64,000 nucleotides of DNA from Ardenticatenaceae bacterium (GTDB taxonomy: Bacteria > Chloroflexota > Anaerolineae > Promineifilales > Promineifilaceae). Position 1 is the first letter of the stretch. Each line of letters opens with the position of its first letter. The notes under the pieces are model-generated. The model searched no databases. It saw only the letters and a program-made list of their open reading frames with translations, and was not told the origin of the DNA. Positions 1-8,204 of this stretch are shown here, one piece after another. The position numbers were made by a program, and so were the translations under genes. The stretch spans positions 62,001 through 126,000 of the forward strand of contig WYBM01000088.1 of assembly GCA_011525915.1 (NCBI GenBank). The letters are read 5' to 3'.

Positions 1-127
1 GCCCACTGCCGCAGCCCAACTCTAACACCGGTCCCTTGGTTTGCTGGGCCAGTGTCAAAATAAAGGGAACGTCGGCCGTTAGATCAGCGTGCGTTAAATC
101 GTAGTACAGGGCAATGTGATCATACAT
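1..127 (-). CDS. SAM-dependent methyltransferase, N-terminal fragment
   Basis: The complement strand opens with ATG at 127 and stays open to the window edge (about 42 residues). The fragment begins MYDHIALYYDL and ends in ELGCGSG, which is motif I of class I SAM-binding methyltransferases, so the fold is clear although the substrate is not. Its start lies 17 nt past the stop of the GH18 gene on the same strand, so the two are probably co-transcribed. The rest of the gene lies outside the window. Confidence 0.75.
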   Translation of the reverse strand, partial: MYDHIALYYDLTHADLTADVPFILTLAQQTKGPVLELGCGSG

Positions 128-144
128 GGCAGGCCTAAAAGCAG

Positions 145-1131
145 TTAGTTTTCACCTTTAGCAGCCTGGTAGATAGCCTCTAAAAGCGACATCTCACCCT
201 GAGCATCATCAGTCAATGTCCAGATCATGATGCCCGAAGCCTGGTCTAACGCCAGTTGTGTCTTTTGCTGTATGGTGGGGATGCCATTGTAATAGACAAC
301 ATTGCCGAAGCGCTCATGCTGATCCTGATAGGCGGCGGCAGGATCAGCCTCTACCAGTTCACGGTAAGGGGTATACGGCGAACGGCCGTAAAAGGGCACA
401 CCCAGCACCGTCTTTTCTGGCGGCAGCCCACGTCCCTGCCAGTATGCCAATGCGTCTTGGGCATACTCAAACGGCGCATGGTGGCCTTCACTTTGGTCAT
501 AGACCATCAGGTTAAGAAAGTCCACCTCATCAAAAACGGCCGTATCTACCCCTTCACCGTACACCCCCAAGGCCACCACCGCCGCCGTCAGCAATTTACC
601 ACGCGCCCGCATTTCCACACCAAGCGCCTTCATCAGATGAACAAAATTTTGGGCCGAATCCGGCGACACGGCGGCCGGGTCAGGGTATTCCCAATCCATA
701 TCTACCCCATCCAGGTTGTACTTTTCTACAAAGGCAAGCAAGGCTTGCACCAACGTGTCGCGCGCTAACGGATTGGCCGCCAACGTTTCAAACGTCTCAT
801 CATGTCCCCACCCCCCCACGGAAATAAGCACTTTGACATCATGGGCATGGGCTTCGGCCACCAGTTGGTCAATCTTCCAACCATTGGCGATGGGCTTAAG
901 CGTGCCATCGGCGTTAGGGATGACAAAGGCATAATTAATGTGTGTCAGCTTGTCAAAAGGCACCTGTTCTACGATGACGCTGCCGGTGACATACCCAATG
1001 ATCCGGAAAGGGGGCGGCGGCACGGCCGTCACCGTGGGTAATGGCGGCGTGGGAGCAGCTGTCTGACGGCACGCCGCCAAAACAGCCAGGAAAATAAAAC
1101 ATAACACAGCTAAACGTTTATGGTTGACCAT
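145..1131 (-). CDS. Secreted GH18 chitinase-like lipoprotein
   Basis: 328 residues. A hydrophobic leader ends in a lipobox (LAAC, Cys21), followed by a Thr/Pro-rich spacer and a GH18 TIM barrel from about residue 42. The GH18 signature DGVDMDWEYP is intact: Asp141, Asp144, Asp146 and the acid/base Glu148. SVGGW at 104-108 is the second conserved strand. Family knowledge: GH18 enzymes cleave chitin, chito-oligosaccharides or related GlcNAc polymers by substrate-assisted catalysis. It may supply the chitobiose-type catabolic genes at 41-46 kb, but that link is inference. Single-domain architecture without a binding module also fits YaaH-like cortex/peptidoglycan hydrolases. Confidence 0.88.
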   Translation of the reverse strand: MVNHKRLAVLCFIFLAVLAACRQTAAPTPPLPTVTAVPPPPFRIIGYVTGSVIVEQVPFDKLTHINYAFVIPNADGTLKPIANGWKIDQLVAEAHAHDVKVLISVGGWGHDETFETLAANPLARDTLVQALLAFVEKYNLDGVDMDWEYPDPAAVSPDSAQNFVHLMKALGVEMRARGKLLTAAVVALGVYGEGVDTAVFDEVDFLNLMVYDQSEGHHAPFEYAQDALAYWQGRGLPPEKTVLGVPFYGRSPYTPYRELVEADPAAAYQDQHERFGNVVYYNGIPTIQQKTQLALDQASGIMIWTLTDDAQGEMSLLEAIYQAAKGEN

Positions 1132-1142
1132 AGGACCTACTT

Positions 1143-1262
1143 AGTTCAGTTGTCAGTGTTCAGTTGTCAGTATTCAGTTGTCAGTATTCAGTTGGGTATT
1201 CTTCCGCACTGATTACTGGACACCGATTACTGGACACTGATTACTGGACACCGATGACCAAT
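1143..1262. repeat. Heptad repeat cluster (CAGTNNN then ACTGNNN arms)
   Basis: The left half is a run of TCAGTTG/TCAGTRTT units and the right half a run of ACTGATTACTGGACACC units, roughly the reverse complement of the left. The two arms can fold into an imperfect hairpin. It lies about 30 nt beyond the stop of the small minus-strand gene at 1294 and just before the GH18 start. It belongs to the family seen at seven other loci here. Confidence 0.8.
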
Positions 1263-1293
1263 TACCTGGCAAAAGGCCAAACGCGGGCAGATG

Positions 1294-1539
1294 TTACGGG
1301 GCTGGTGAGTGTAGCACAGTCCCCATGACATCAAGCTGAAGGAGGCGTTCACCCCCGGCATCAGCCAGGACAAGTTGGTTGGTAGCCAGGTAAAAGCGGA
1401 ACGCCTGTGTGCTTTCTACCCCATCTGCCTGTGTAAAGACAAGCTGGCCCCATACGGCCGTGTCATCACGCCCTCTTAACCTCAGGGAAGCCCCCTGCCA
1501 GCGACAGTAATATACCAATGGTTTCATATCACACAGCAT
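1294..1539 (-). CDS. Small hypothetical protein
   Basis: 81 residues, soluble, with no family that I recognise. It is rich in beta-forming residues (VYYCRWQGASLRLRG, then AFRFYLATNQLVLAD), suggesting a small barrel or sandwich. It contains one ACGGCCGT octamer, as most real genes here do. Start is uncertain: ATG at 1539 or the internal ATG at 1527, neither with a clear ribosome binding site. Same strand as the ABC transporter gene upstream (gap about 60 nt), so it may be the distal gene of that unit. Coding status is likely but unproven. Confidence 0.45.
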   Translation of the reverse strand: MLCDMKPLVYYCRWQGASLRLRGRDDTAVWGQLVFTQADGVESTQAFRFYLATNQLVLADAGGERLLQLDVMGTVLHSPAP

Positions 1540-1598
1540 GCAGGGTTTTCAGGTGGTCTAACGCCACCTCACCACCCTTTGCAACCACCCGTTGCCGA

Positions 1599-3359
1599 TC
1601 ACGCCACCGCTTCATATTGCTCAAAAATACGCCGGTACGCGGGTGAGCTTTGCATCAATTGAGTGTGTGTTCCTTGGGCCACCAGCCGCCCTTTGCGCAT
1701 CACCAATACCAGGTCAGCCCAGCGAATTTGTGAGAGGCGATGGGTGATGAGAATTGTTGTCTGCCGGGCCGCTGCCTCTACAAGGGCCTGCTGAATCTGG
1801 TCTTCGGTGGCACTATCAACGGCACTGGTGGAATCATCCAAAATCAGGATATGTGGCTTTGTCAGGAAGGCCCGCGCCAGGGCAAGGCGCTGCCGCTGCC
1901 CACCGGACAACGTAACACCGCGTTCACCCACAATGGTATTGTAACCATCTGCAAAACTCATAATAAAATTATGTGCCTGGGCCGCTCTGGCGGCCTCTTC
2001 AATCATCTCCGGCGTGGCGTCAGGGCAGCCAAAAGCAATGTTTTCAGCCACGGTACGGGAGAAGAGGAAAATGTCTTGCTCAATCATGGAGATTTGCCGC
2101 CGCAGCGCCGCCAGATTCCACTCACGCACATCCAGGCCATCAATAAGGACACGGCCGTGACCTACGTCATATGTCCGGTTCATCAGCTTTGTGAGGCTGC
2201 TCTTGCCTGACCCCGTCTGGCCCACCAGGGCTACCGTCTGCCCAGGTTTGACGGTAAAGCTAATCGCCTCCAGGGCACAGGCGCCGGCCCCGTAGCCAAA
2301 CCACACGTCTTCAAATTGAATCTTCCCCTGAATGTCTGCCTGGTGGCCAGCTGCATTTTCATCCAGCGTCGTTTCGGTGTTCATCAACGCCAAAATACGC
2401 CGTGCCCCGGCCAGGCCCAACGACACACGCGAATAAGCCATGAGCGAAATGAATGTGGGAAACCCAAACAATGACAGCAGTCCCATATAAGCGATCACAT
2501 CCCCTACAGCAATGGCCCCTTCGCGGAAAAGCAGCAGCGCATGGGCAAAGCCAATCCCCTGTGTCAGACCCATCATGAGCAGCGGCAAGAACCGGGCTTC
2601 GATACGCCCTTGGGCCACGGTCGCTTCCCAGTACCCCGAGGCATTGGTGGCAAAACGGGCGATTTCTTCCTCTTCCTGGGCGGCGCCTTTGACCAGCTCT
2701 ATGCCGTCAATGGCTTCCGCCAGGCGGCTGTTCATCTGGCCAAAAGTGCGGCGCACCTGGTCAGCCACCGGATTCAGCAGGTTCAGATAACGCACCAATG
2801 ACAGCGTATAGGTGATGATGAAAAACAGCGGTGCCAACACCAACGCCGGAGCATATTGCGGCGCTAATAAGAGAGGCATGATCATAAAATTGGCAGAACC
2901 AATCACCAGGTTGACGCCGGGGTTGAGCATGAGGTTAACCTCATGCACGTCATTGGTGGCCCGGGCCATGGTGTCACCCACGGGCTGCATATCATGAAAG
3001 GTCATGCTTTTGCCCAACAGGCTGACGTAAAGCTCCTGGCGCATATCTCTTTCCAGCCGCTCTCCCAGGACGGCGCTGGAGAAGTTGCGCCCCAGCTGTA
3101 AAACTGCGCGCACCGTCTGGCTGATAATAACGCCTACGGCCGTCCAGCCTACCAATCGTACGTCCGGCGGCTGCGCCAGGGCGGCATCAAACGCAACACC
3201 GACAAAGATGGGGACGGCCGCTGCCAGCGCAGCATTGCCAAACGCGCCTACGAAGACACCCAGAATAAGCAGCTTATGGCGAAGCAGGTGAGACATCACC
3301 CAGCGCTGCGCCGAGCGCTGGTCTGAAGGGCGGGCCAGTTGCACAGCAAATTCAGTCAA
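1599..3359 (-). CDS. ABC transporter, fused permease and ATPase (MsbA/MdlB-like exporter half)
   Basis: 586 residues: an exporter-type membrane domain (about 25-320) followed by a nucleotide-binding domain. Walker A is GQTGSGKSS at 380-388 (Lys386), the signature LSGGQ at 484-488, Walker B ILILDD at 504-509 and the H-loop ITHR around 540. The residue after the Walker B Asp is Asp instead of the catalytic Glu (LDDSTSAVD), a state seen in one half of heterodimeric exporters; no partner gene is adjacent. The start is TTG at 3359 with a GGAAGG site upstream. A 22-bp palindrome 47 nt upstream may be an operator. Substrate (lipid, drug or peptide) cannot be told from sequence. Confidence 0.9.
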   Translation of the reverse strand: MTEFAVQLARPSDQRSAQRWVMSHLLRHKLLILGVFVGAFGNAALAAAVPIFVGVAFDAALAQPPDVRLVGWTAVGVIISQTVRAVLQLGRNFSSAVLGERLERDMRQELYVSLLGKSMTFHDMQPVGDTMARATNDVHEVNLMLNPGVNLVIGSANFMIMPLLLAPQYAPALVLAPLFFIITYTLSLVRYLNLLNPVADQVRRTFGQMNSRLAEAIDGIELVKGAAQEEEEIARFATNASGYWEATVAQGRIEARFLPLLMMGLTQGIGFAHALLLFREGAIAVGDVIAYMGLLSLFGFPTFISLMAYSRVSLGLAGARRILALMNTETTLDENAAGHQADIQGKIQFEDVWFGYGAGACALEAISFTVKPGQTVALVGQTGSGKSSLTKLMNRTYDVGHGRVLIDGLDVREWNLAALRRQISMIEQDIFLFSRTVAENIAFGCPDATPEMIEEAARAAQAHNFIMSFADGYNTIVGERGVTLSGGQRQRLALARAFLTKPHILILDDSTSAVDSATEDQIQQALVEAAARQTTILITHRLSQIRWADLVLVMRKGRLVAQGTHTQLMQSSPAYRRIFEQYEAVA

Positions 3360-3405
3360 AAGAAAACCTTCCCTTTTAGGCCGATTATCGCACAGGGGAG
3401 TAAAT

Positions 3406-3427
3406 TGACCACCTGTACAGGTGGTCA
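3406..3427. promoter_or_regulatory. 22-bp perfect palindrome upstream of the ABC exporter
   Basis: The half-site TGACCACCTGT is followed directly by its exact reverse complement. It lies 47 nt upstream of the exporter start codon on the minus strand, a good place for a dimeric repressor site. It also abuts the heptad repeat cluster, whose units contain GACCACT, so it could be an outlying piece of that repeat. No regulator gene is next to it. Confidence 0.45.
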
Positions 3428-3535
3428 GTATTTAGTAGGCAGCGGTCAGTATTCAGTCAATGATGATTGAATACTGACCTACTGACCACTGGTTACTGAC
3501 CTACTGACCACTGGCTACTGGCCACTGACCACTGG
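3428..3535. repeat. Heptad repeat cluster after the thpR stop codon
   Basis: GTCAGTATTCAGTCA is followed by its near inverse TGATTGAATACTGACC, then by repeated CTACTGACCACTGG units. The array begins directly at the minus-strand stop codon of the ThpR gene (3536). The inverted arms around 3446-3478 can form a stable hairpin that might act as a 3' end signal. Confidence 0.8.
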
Positions 3536-4093
3536 CTACCTGAGACTTGCCGTATGCTGCACGGTATAAAGGGGGCCTTTAGGGGTTAGCTGGCTTTCGA
3601 TCAGATGAATATCAGTCACCCTAAAGGTGAGGGGCTTGACGGGTACGTTCCACCTGACCTGGGGGAGGGAAGGCCCATCTTTTACCCGGCCCAACGTCAG
3701 GTGAGCCTGGAACGGTCTATTTTCTGGCGGCCAGCCCAGCTGCACAACGGCCGTTTCCACGGCTGCCTGCACCGGGTGCACCCCCTCTCCCTTTAATCCC
3801 AACCAGATGACGCGCGGCCTCTTAACATTGGGGAAGCAGCCAACCGCTGTCAACTGCAGGTCAAAGGGCGTTGTGTGGCCGGCCACATGATCAAGCGCGG
3901 CTGAAAGTGCGGGAATCTGGCTGACGGCCGTGTCCCCCAAAAAACGTAGTGTCAGGTGCATCTTTTCTGGGGGCACCCAACGCACCAGCCGTGCCGGTAA
4001 TGTTTGGGCCAAAAGCGCCCCGGCTCGCGCCAGTTCATCCTTCACAGCTGGTGGCAGGGGCACAGCAATAAAAGCCCGCACGGTTTTTGTCAT
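3536..4093 (-). CDS. thpR: RNA 2',3'-cyclic phosphodiesterase (2H family)
   Basis: 185 residues, the normal length for ThpR/LigT. Both catalytic HxTx motifs are intact: HLTLRFLG with His46 and HLTLGRV with His131. Start MTKTVRAFIAVPLP is typical of the family. The enzyme opens 2',3'-cyclic phosphate ends of RNA and is cytosolic. Its start overlaps the stop of the upstream M50 protease gene by four bases, so the two are translationally coupled; a shared function is not implied. The stop codon touches a heptad repeat array. Confidence 0.92.
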   Translation of the reverse strand: MTKTVRAFIAVPLPPAVKDELARAGALLAQTLPARLVRWVPPEKMHLTLRFLGDTAVSQIPALSAALDHVAGHTTPFDLQLTAVGCFPNVKRPRVIWLGLKGEGVHPVQAAVETAVVQLGWPPENRPFQAHLTLGRVKDGPSLPQVRWNVPVKPLTFRVTDIHLIESQLTPKGPLYTVQHTASLR

Positions 4094-5214
4094 GAAGCGC
4101 CAACCACACGAGGCGCGTCATTGTTCGGCCAGGTGGCGGCAGTATGGATAAACTCTTGAATCTGACGGTAGGTGATCATGCCTAAGAGACGGCCGTATTC
4201 CACCACCGGCAGGGCGCCTATCTTTAGCCGCGCCATCTGCCGCTGCACATCCAGCAAATCGGTCTGGGGTGACACCGGCCGCACATCTGGCGACATCGCA
4301 GCGTAAATAAGCGCATCTGGCCCATAGAGATTAGCTGCACGCACCAACCCACTTTCAGTGACAAAACCGATGTAACGGTCTTCTTCGGCCACCGGGAAGT
4401 CAGACTGCCAACCGCGCATCTGTTCCCTTAACGCCTGGCGCAGGCTGTCATAAGGGCCTAATACCCCTACCTGAGAAGAAAACACCTGGCGTACGGTGTA
4501 GCCATGCCCTGAACGGCGCACCTGCTGCCGCCACTTAACCATGGCCAATTCTTGAGTCCCGGCAAAGAAGATAAACATGGCAATAAACAATGTAAAAACA
4601 GCGCCGGAACGCAGACTGTAAAAGGCTAACAACACGGCCATAACCCGGCCCACATTAACCGCGACGGCCGTGGCCCGTTCATAACTTGTGACCATAGCCA
4701 GCAAGGCACGCAAAACACGCCCACCATCCATTGGAAACGCCGGCAGCATGTTAAACAACGCCAATATCACGTTGTAGAGCAGCAGGTAAGAGAAAATAGA
4801 TAAAAACGAAAGGGTTGTGTTGGTAAGCGGGTTAACCAGAGGCAGGCCAAACCCCAGGGCTATGCCCCCCATGATCAGGGCCAATATCACATTAACAGCG
4901 GGACCGGCCAGGGCCACCACAAACTCTTGAATAGGTTTTTCCGGCATTTGCTCCAATTGGGCCATGCCCCCAATGGGCAGCAAAACAATGCGGCGTACGG
5001 GCACGCCGTAATGCAAGGCAGCAAAACTGTGCCCCAACTCATGGAGTGTCACCAGGACAAATAACAATGAAATAGCGACCACACCAAATAGGGCGCCGCT
5101 CATACCACCCATCTGCCCATACACAAACGCCGCCCAGAGTAATATGAAGGGGAAGGTGATGTGCAAACGAATATCAATGCCACGAACTGTCAGTAATTTG
5201 AAGGAGCTACCCAT
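4090..5214 (-). CDS. Site-2 protease family (M50) membrane metalloprotease with CBS pair
   Basis: 374 residues. Zinc site HELGH at 58-62 lies in a membrane segment and the second motif NMLPAFPMDGGRVL (Asp163) in another, as in SpoIVFB-like intramembrane proteases. Several further helices follow to about 220, then two CBS motifs (about 245-365) that usually bind adenine nucleotides and tune activity. The family cleaves transmembrane substrates such as anti-sigma factors; none is encoded nearby. An AAAGG site precedes the ATG. Overlaps thpR by four bases downstream. Confidence 0.92.
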   Translation of the reverse strand: MGSSFKLLTVRGIDIRLHITFPFILLWAAFVYGQMGGMSGALFGVVAISLLFVLVTLHELGHSFAALHYGVPVRRIVLLPIGGMAQLEQMPEKPIQEFVVALAGPAVNVILALIMGGIALGFGLPLVNPLTNTTLSFLSIFSYLLLYNVILALFNMLPAFPMDGGRVLRALLAMVTSYERATAVAVNVGRVMAVLLAFYSLRSGAVFTLFIAMFIFFAGTQELAMVKWRQQVRRSGHGYTVRQVFSSQVGVLGPYDSLRQALREQMRGWQSDFPVAEEDRYIGFVTESGLVRAANLYGPDALIYAAMSPDVRPVSPQTDLLDVQRQMARLKIGALPVVEYGRLLGMITYRQIQEFIHTAATWPNNDAPRVVGAS

Positions 5215-5243
5215 GATACAGCCTTTTACATACCCTTTCTTTT

Positions 5244-5271
5244 GGAAAAAGCTTTTCCTTCAGGAAAAAGC
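5244..5271. repeat. A/T-rich inverted repeat in the divergent protease/lacI gap
   Basis: GGAAAAAGC, GCTTTTCC and a second GGAAAAAGC follow each other within 28 bases, giving two mutually exclusive stem-loops. They lie 30-57 nt upstream of the M50 protease start on the minus strand. Possible leader hairpin or operator for that gene; nothing else supports a role. Confidence 0.3.
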
Positions 5272-5343
5272 GCGTAAATTGTCAAACTATGCTTTCATCA
5301 TAGCACAATTCACTTATTTGTGGGTTAGCAACACATAAGCACC

Positions 5344-5372
5344 TTGACAGTCGGAAAGAATCGTATTATCAT
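5344..5372 (+). promoter_or_regulatory. Sigma70-type promoter of the galactoside locus
   Basis: TTGACA at 5344-5349 is a perfect -35 box. TATCAT at 5367-5372 follows after 17 nt. The expected start of transcription is near 5379, inside the palindromic operator that begins two bases after the -10 box. This gives a leader of about 95 nt for the LacI-type regulator. Confidence 0.75.
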
Positions 5373-5373
5373 C

Positions 5374-5401
5374 ATGTTACCGGTCACGTGACCGGTAACA
5401 T
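5374..5401. promoter_or_regulatory. 28-bp perfect palindromic operator (LacI type)
   Basis: The half-site ATGTTACCGGTCAC is followed immediately by its exact reverse complement, centred on CACGTG. Each half contains the smaller palindrome ACCGGT. The site covers the predicted transcription start of the LacI-family gene, so repressor bound here would block its own promoter. Size, symmetry and place are typical of LacI-family autoregulation. A weaker look-alike, TTACCGGATAACC at 6665-6677, precedes the binding-protein gene and might be a second site. Confidence 0.8.
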
Positions 5402-5475
5402 AGCAGGGAAGAGGATACCAAGCCGCCTGACAGAGGAACCATACTTTGTCAGGCGGCTTCAGAAAGAGGTAAAAG

Positions 5476-6483
5476 TTGCCACGCTCCCGTGTAACCATTC
5501 GTGATGTTGCCCGTTATGCCGGTGTCTCACACCAAACGGTGTCACGTGTCATTAACGGCAGCGAACGAGTAAACCCCGAAACACGGGCCCGTGTTGAAGC
5601 TGCCATTGCCGAACTGGCCTACACCCCCAATGTCATTGCCCGCTACATGGCCCGCGGCCGCACCGCCACCCTAGCTTGTATTGCGCCCAACCTCACCGAT
5701 TACACTTTTTCCAGCATTATTGACGCCGCCGCCACGGCCGTCAGGCAGCATGGGCTCTTTCTCCTTTCTGCCTCTGCCCCAGATGAAACCACCTTTCAAG
5801 GATTGATAAAGGAGTTGGTGACCGGCCGCCGTGCCGAAGGGCTGCTGGTGATCAATCCTTTTGCTGACGGCCGTTACCAGCTGCTGCCACCCGATTTTCC
5901 TACCGTTTTTGCCGGAGCCCGGCCCCGCGAAGAGGCCGCGAACTCCGTGGCGCTGAATGACGTGGCCGCCGCCCGCATAGCCACCCAACATTTGTTAGAT
6001 CTGGGCCACACTTGCATTGGCTTGATCACCGGGCCAATGGCCGAAGATTGTGCTCAGGATCGCCGCCTGGGGTATGAAGAGGCCCTCCATGCTGCCGGCC
6101 TGGCTGTGGACCCACAACTGATCATCGAAGGCACCTGGCAGCCTGCTTCCGGTTATGAGGCGTTCATGACATTACAACAGCGGGTGGTAATGCCAACGGC
6201 CGTGTTTGCGCAAAACGACCAGATGGCTCTTGGTGTCTTACGGGCAGCCCGTGATTGTGGCCGGCATGTGCCTTCTCAACTTTCAATTATTGGCGTAGAT
6301 GACATTCCCCTGGCGCCACACTTTGCCCCACCCCTGACAACCTTACGACAGGATTTTGCCCGCATTGGCCGGGAAGCGGCCAACTTGCTAATGCAAGTGG
6401 TGGAGCAGCCAGACCGAACAAAAGAGCATTTGCAGATTGAAGCCCAACTGATCGTGCGCCGCTCAACGGCGCCCATAGGCTAA
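5476..6483 (+). CDS. LacI-family transcriptional regulator of the galactoside locus
   Basis: 335 residues. The N-terminal helix-turn-helix (VTIRDVARYAGVSHQTVSRVIN) and hinge helix occupy residues 6-58; the rest is a periplasmic-binding-protein-like sugar sensor domain. The start is TTG at 5476, preceded by AGAGGT, because the HTH begins right there and no ATG fits. It is the first gene behind the 5344 promoter and 5374 palindrome, and stands ahead of galactoside transport and breakdown genes on the same strand. Inferred role: repressor released by galactose or a galactoside. Confidence 0.92.
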   Translation: MPRSRVTIRDVARYAGVSHQTVSRVINGSERVNPETRARVEAAIAELAYTPNVIARYMARGRTATLACIAPNLTDYTFSSIIDAAATAVRQHGLFLLSASAPDETTFQGLIKELVTGRRAEGLLVINPFADGRYQLLPPDFPTVFAGARPREEAANSVALNDVAAARIATQHLLDLGHTCIGLITGPMAEDCAQDRRLGYEEALHAAGLAVDPQLIIEGTWQPASGYEAFMTLQQRVVMPTAVFAQNDQMALGVLRAARDCGRHVPSQLSIIGVDDIPLAPHFAPPLTTLRQDFARIGREAANLLMQVVEQPDRTKEHLQIEAQLIVRRSTAPIG

Positions 6484-6580
6484 GGGCAAACATGTTTGTC
6501 TTTACTGCACAAGGCCAGCCCCAGCGCGGAACAAGGAGGTGATTTTAACGAGAAAGGTTGCAGGAAAATTCACAATAGAG

Positions 6581-6606
6581 AAGGTACAGGTAGCGGCCCG
6601 TACCTT
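6581..6606. promoter_or_regulatory. Small inverted repeat between regulator and binding-protein gene
   Basis: AAGGTAC and GTACCTT are separated by 12 nt in the 222-bp gap between the LacI gene and the sugar-binding protein gene. There is no T-tract, so it is not a standard terminator. It could be a partial attenuator between a weakly and a strongly expressed gene, or an operator. Confidence 0.3.
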
Positions 6607-6705
6607 CATCAACACAATGCGGCTGCCTTTAACTGGGGTACAAACCACATTGCCTGTTTCTATTTTACCGGATAACCAATTATTTTCAGCATGAGGAGTT
6701 GAAGA

Positions 6706-8091
6706 ATGAAACTTATACCTAAAAATCTGTATGTACTTGTGATGTTATTGGTCATGGTCATGATCATCGCCGCTTGCAGCGGCCAATCTGGCAGCGAAAC
6801 AACAACGGATGACACTGCCACAACGGCTGAAGAAGAAGCGTCGCCAGCTGAAGAAGAGATGGAAACAGAACCCATGGCCGAAGTCACCTTGCGCTGGCGT
6901 ACCCGCCCAGACAACCAGGCCGAAATCGATGTTTACCAATCCGTCAGTGATGATCTGAACGCCAACATGGACAGCGTGACCCTGGTGTATGAACCAGGTG
7001 GTAGTGAAGGTTCCAGCTACCAAGATGTTCTGCGGACAGAGCTGGCTGCTGGCACGGCACCAGACGTCTTTTGGATTCCGGGCACAGACGTGGCGGACTT
7101 TGCCACGCGCGGCCTGATCATGAACCTGCGGAACATGGCTGATGCCACCGAAGGTTACAACGACGATGATTTTTATCCTGGCCCTATGTTTCATCTGACC
7201 TTTAACCCGGAAACAGGCAACAGCGGCGAAGCGCTCTGGGGCCTGCCGCGTGATGTGTCTACCTTTGCCTTATACCTGAACCTGGACTTGTTAGCCGAGT
7301 CTGGGGCGCCGGACCCACGTGAATTGGCTGCCAACGGCGAGTGGAATTGGGACTCCTTCCTGGAAGTGGCCGCGGCCATTGACGCTTTGGGCGATGACAT
7401 CTTTGGCTACGGCCAAAATGCCTGGTGGGGACCTTATGGGTACTGGATCAATGCCGCCGGTGGTGGTTTCTTTAATGAAGACCGCACAGCCTGTGGCTTG
7501 GAAACACCTGAATCGTTGGCCGGATTGGCATTTGAATCCCGCATTTACAACGAGTTAGACGTAGCTGTGCCTTACGGCGAAGACAGTGAACCACCGTTCC
7601 TGGCCGGGAAGGTGGGCATGTTCCAAAACGGCCGTTGGGCAACCCCCGGTGTACGCAGTAGTGCTAACTTTTCTTGGGACGTCGTCGAACTGCCAGATGG
7701 TCCCGCCGGACCCAGCAACTGGCTTTTCTGGGGCGCTTACGTGGTCAACGCCAACACCGAACATCCCGAAGAAGCCTGGCAGTTGGTGCAAGCATTGACA
7801 ACCGCTGAAACGCAGGGCAAGATCGCCGCACTGGGCGCTAATATTCCCAGCCGCGTCAGCCAGGAAGCGCTGGATGCATTCCTCACCTTCACCCCCCCAG
7901 CCAACAACCAGGCCTTTTTGAATGGTCTGGCCCGTAACCCGGCCACCGAAGGGCCGCTGTGGGCTGGCAGCTGGCCAGAGTATGACGCCATCATGGGGCC
8001 GGCCGTCACGGCCGTACTCAACGGTGACATGACAATAGACGACTACGCCGCCACGATCTGTGACGAAGCCAACAAAGCATTTAACCAGTAA
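6706..8091 (+). CDS. ABC sugar-binding lipoprotein (SBP family 1)
   Basis: 461 residues. A 20-residue hydrophobic leader ends in IIAAC (lipid-modified Cys24); residues 30-62 are a Ser/Thr/Glu-rich tether; the rest is an extracellular solute-binding protein type 1 domain (for example GTAPDVFWIPGTD and the aromatic WGLPRD segment). It captures a sugar, probably a galactoside, for the two permeases that follow. A GAGGAG site lies before the ATG. The stop codon is followed directly by a heptad repeat hairpin, which may lower expression of the downstream permeases relative to this gene. Confidence 0.93.
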   Translation: MKLIPKNLYVLVMLLVMVMIIAACSGQSGSETTTDDTATTAEEEASPAEEEMETEPMAEVTLRWRTRPDNQAEIDVYQSVSDDLNANMDSVTLVYEPGGSEGSSYQDVLRTELAAGTAPDVFWIPGTDVADFATRGLIMNLRNMADATEGYNDDDFYPGPMFHLTFNPETGNSGEALWGLPRDVSTFALYLNLDLLAESGAPDPRELAANGEWNWDSFLEVAAAIDALGDDIFGYGQNAWWGPYGYWINAAGGGFFNEDRTACGLETPESLAGLAFESRIYNELDVAVPYGEDSEPPFLAGKVGMFQNGRWATPGVRSSANFSWDVVELPDGPAGPSNWLFWGAYVVNANTEHPEEAWQLVQALTTAETQGKIAALGANIPSRVSQEALDAFLTFTPPANNQAFLNGLARNPATEGPLWAGSWPEYDAIMGPAVTAVLNGDMTIDDYAATICDEANKAFNQ

Positions 8092-8165
8092 CCAATAACC
8101 AGTAATCAGTAACCGGTAATCAGTATTCAGTGCGCTTGTTAACTGAATACTGATTACTGAACACA
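8092..8165. repeat. Heptad repeat hairpin after the binding-protein gene
   Basis: CCAGTAATCAGTAACCGGTAATCAG units are followed by a perfect inverted pair: TCAGTATTCAGT, ten loop bases, ACTGAATACTGA. The element begins immediately after the stop codon. As a stable stem-loop between a binding-protein gene and its permease genes it could protect the upstream mRNA or cause partial termination, as REP hairpins do in malE-malF; this is an analogy only. Confidence 0.82.
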
Positions 8166-8204
8166 TCATGCCTGCGTAACACACTATTGTGAAGGAGAAA
8201 GCCC

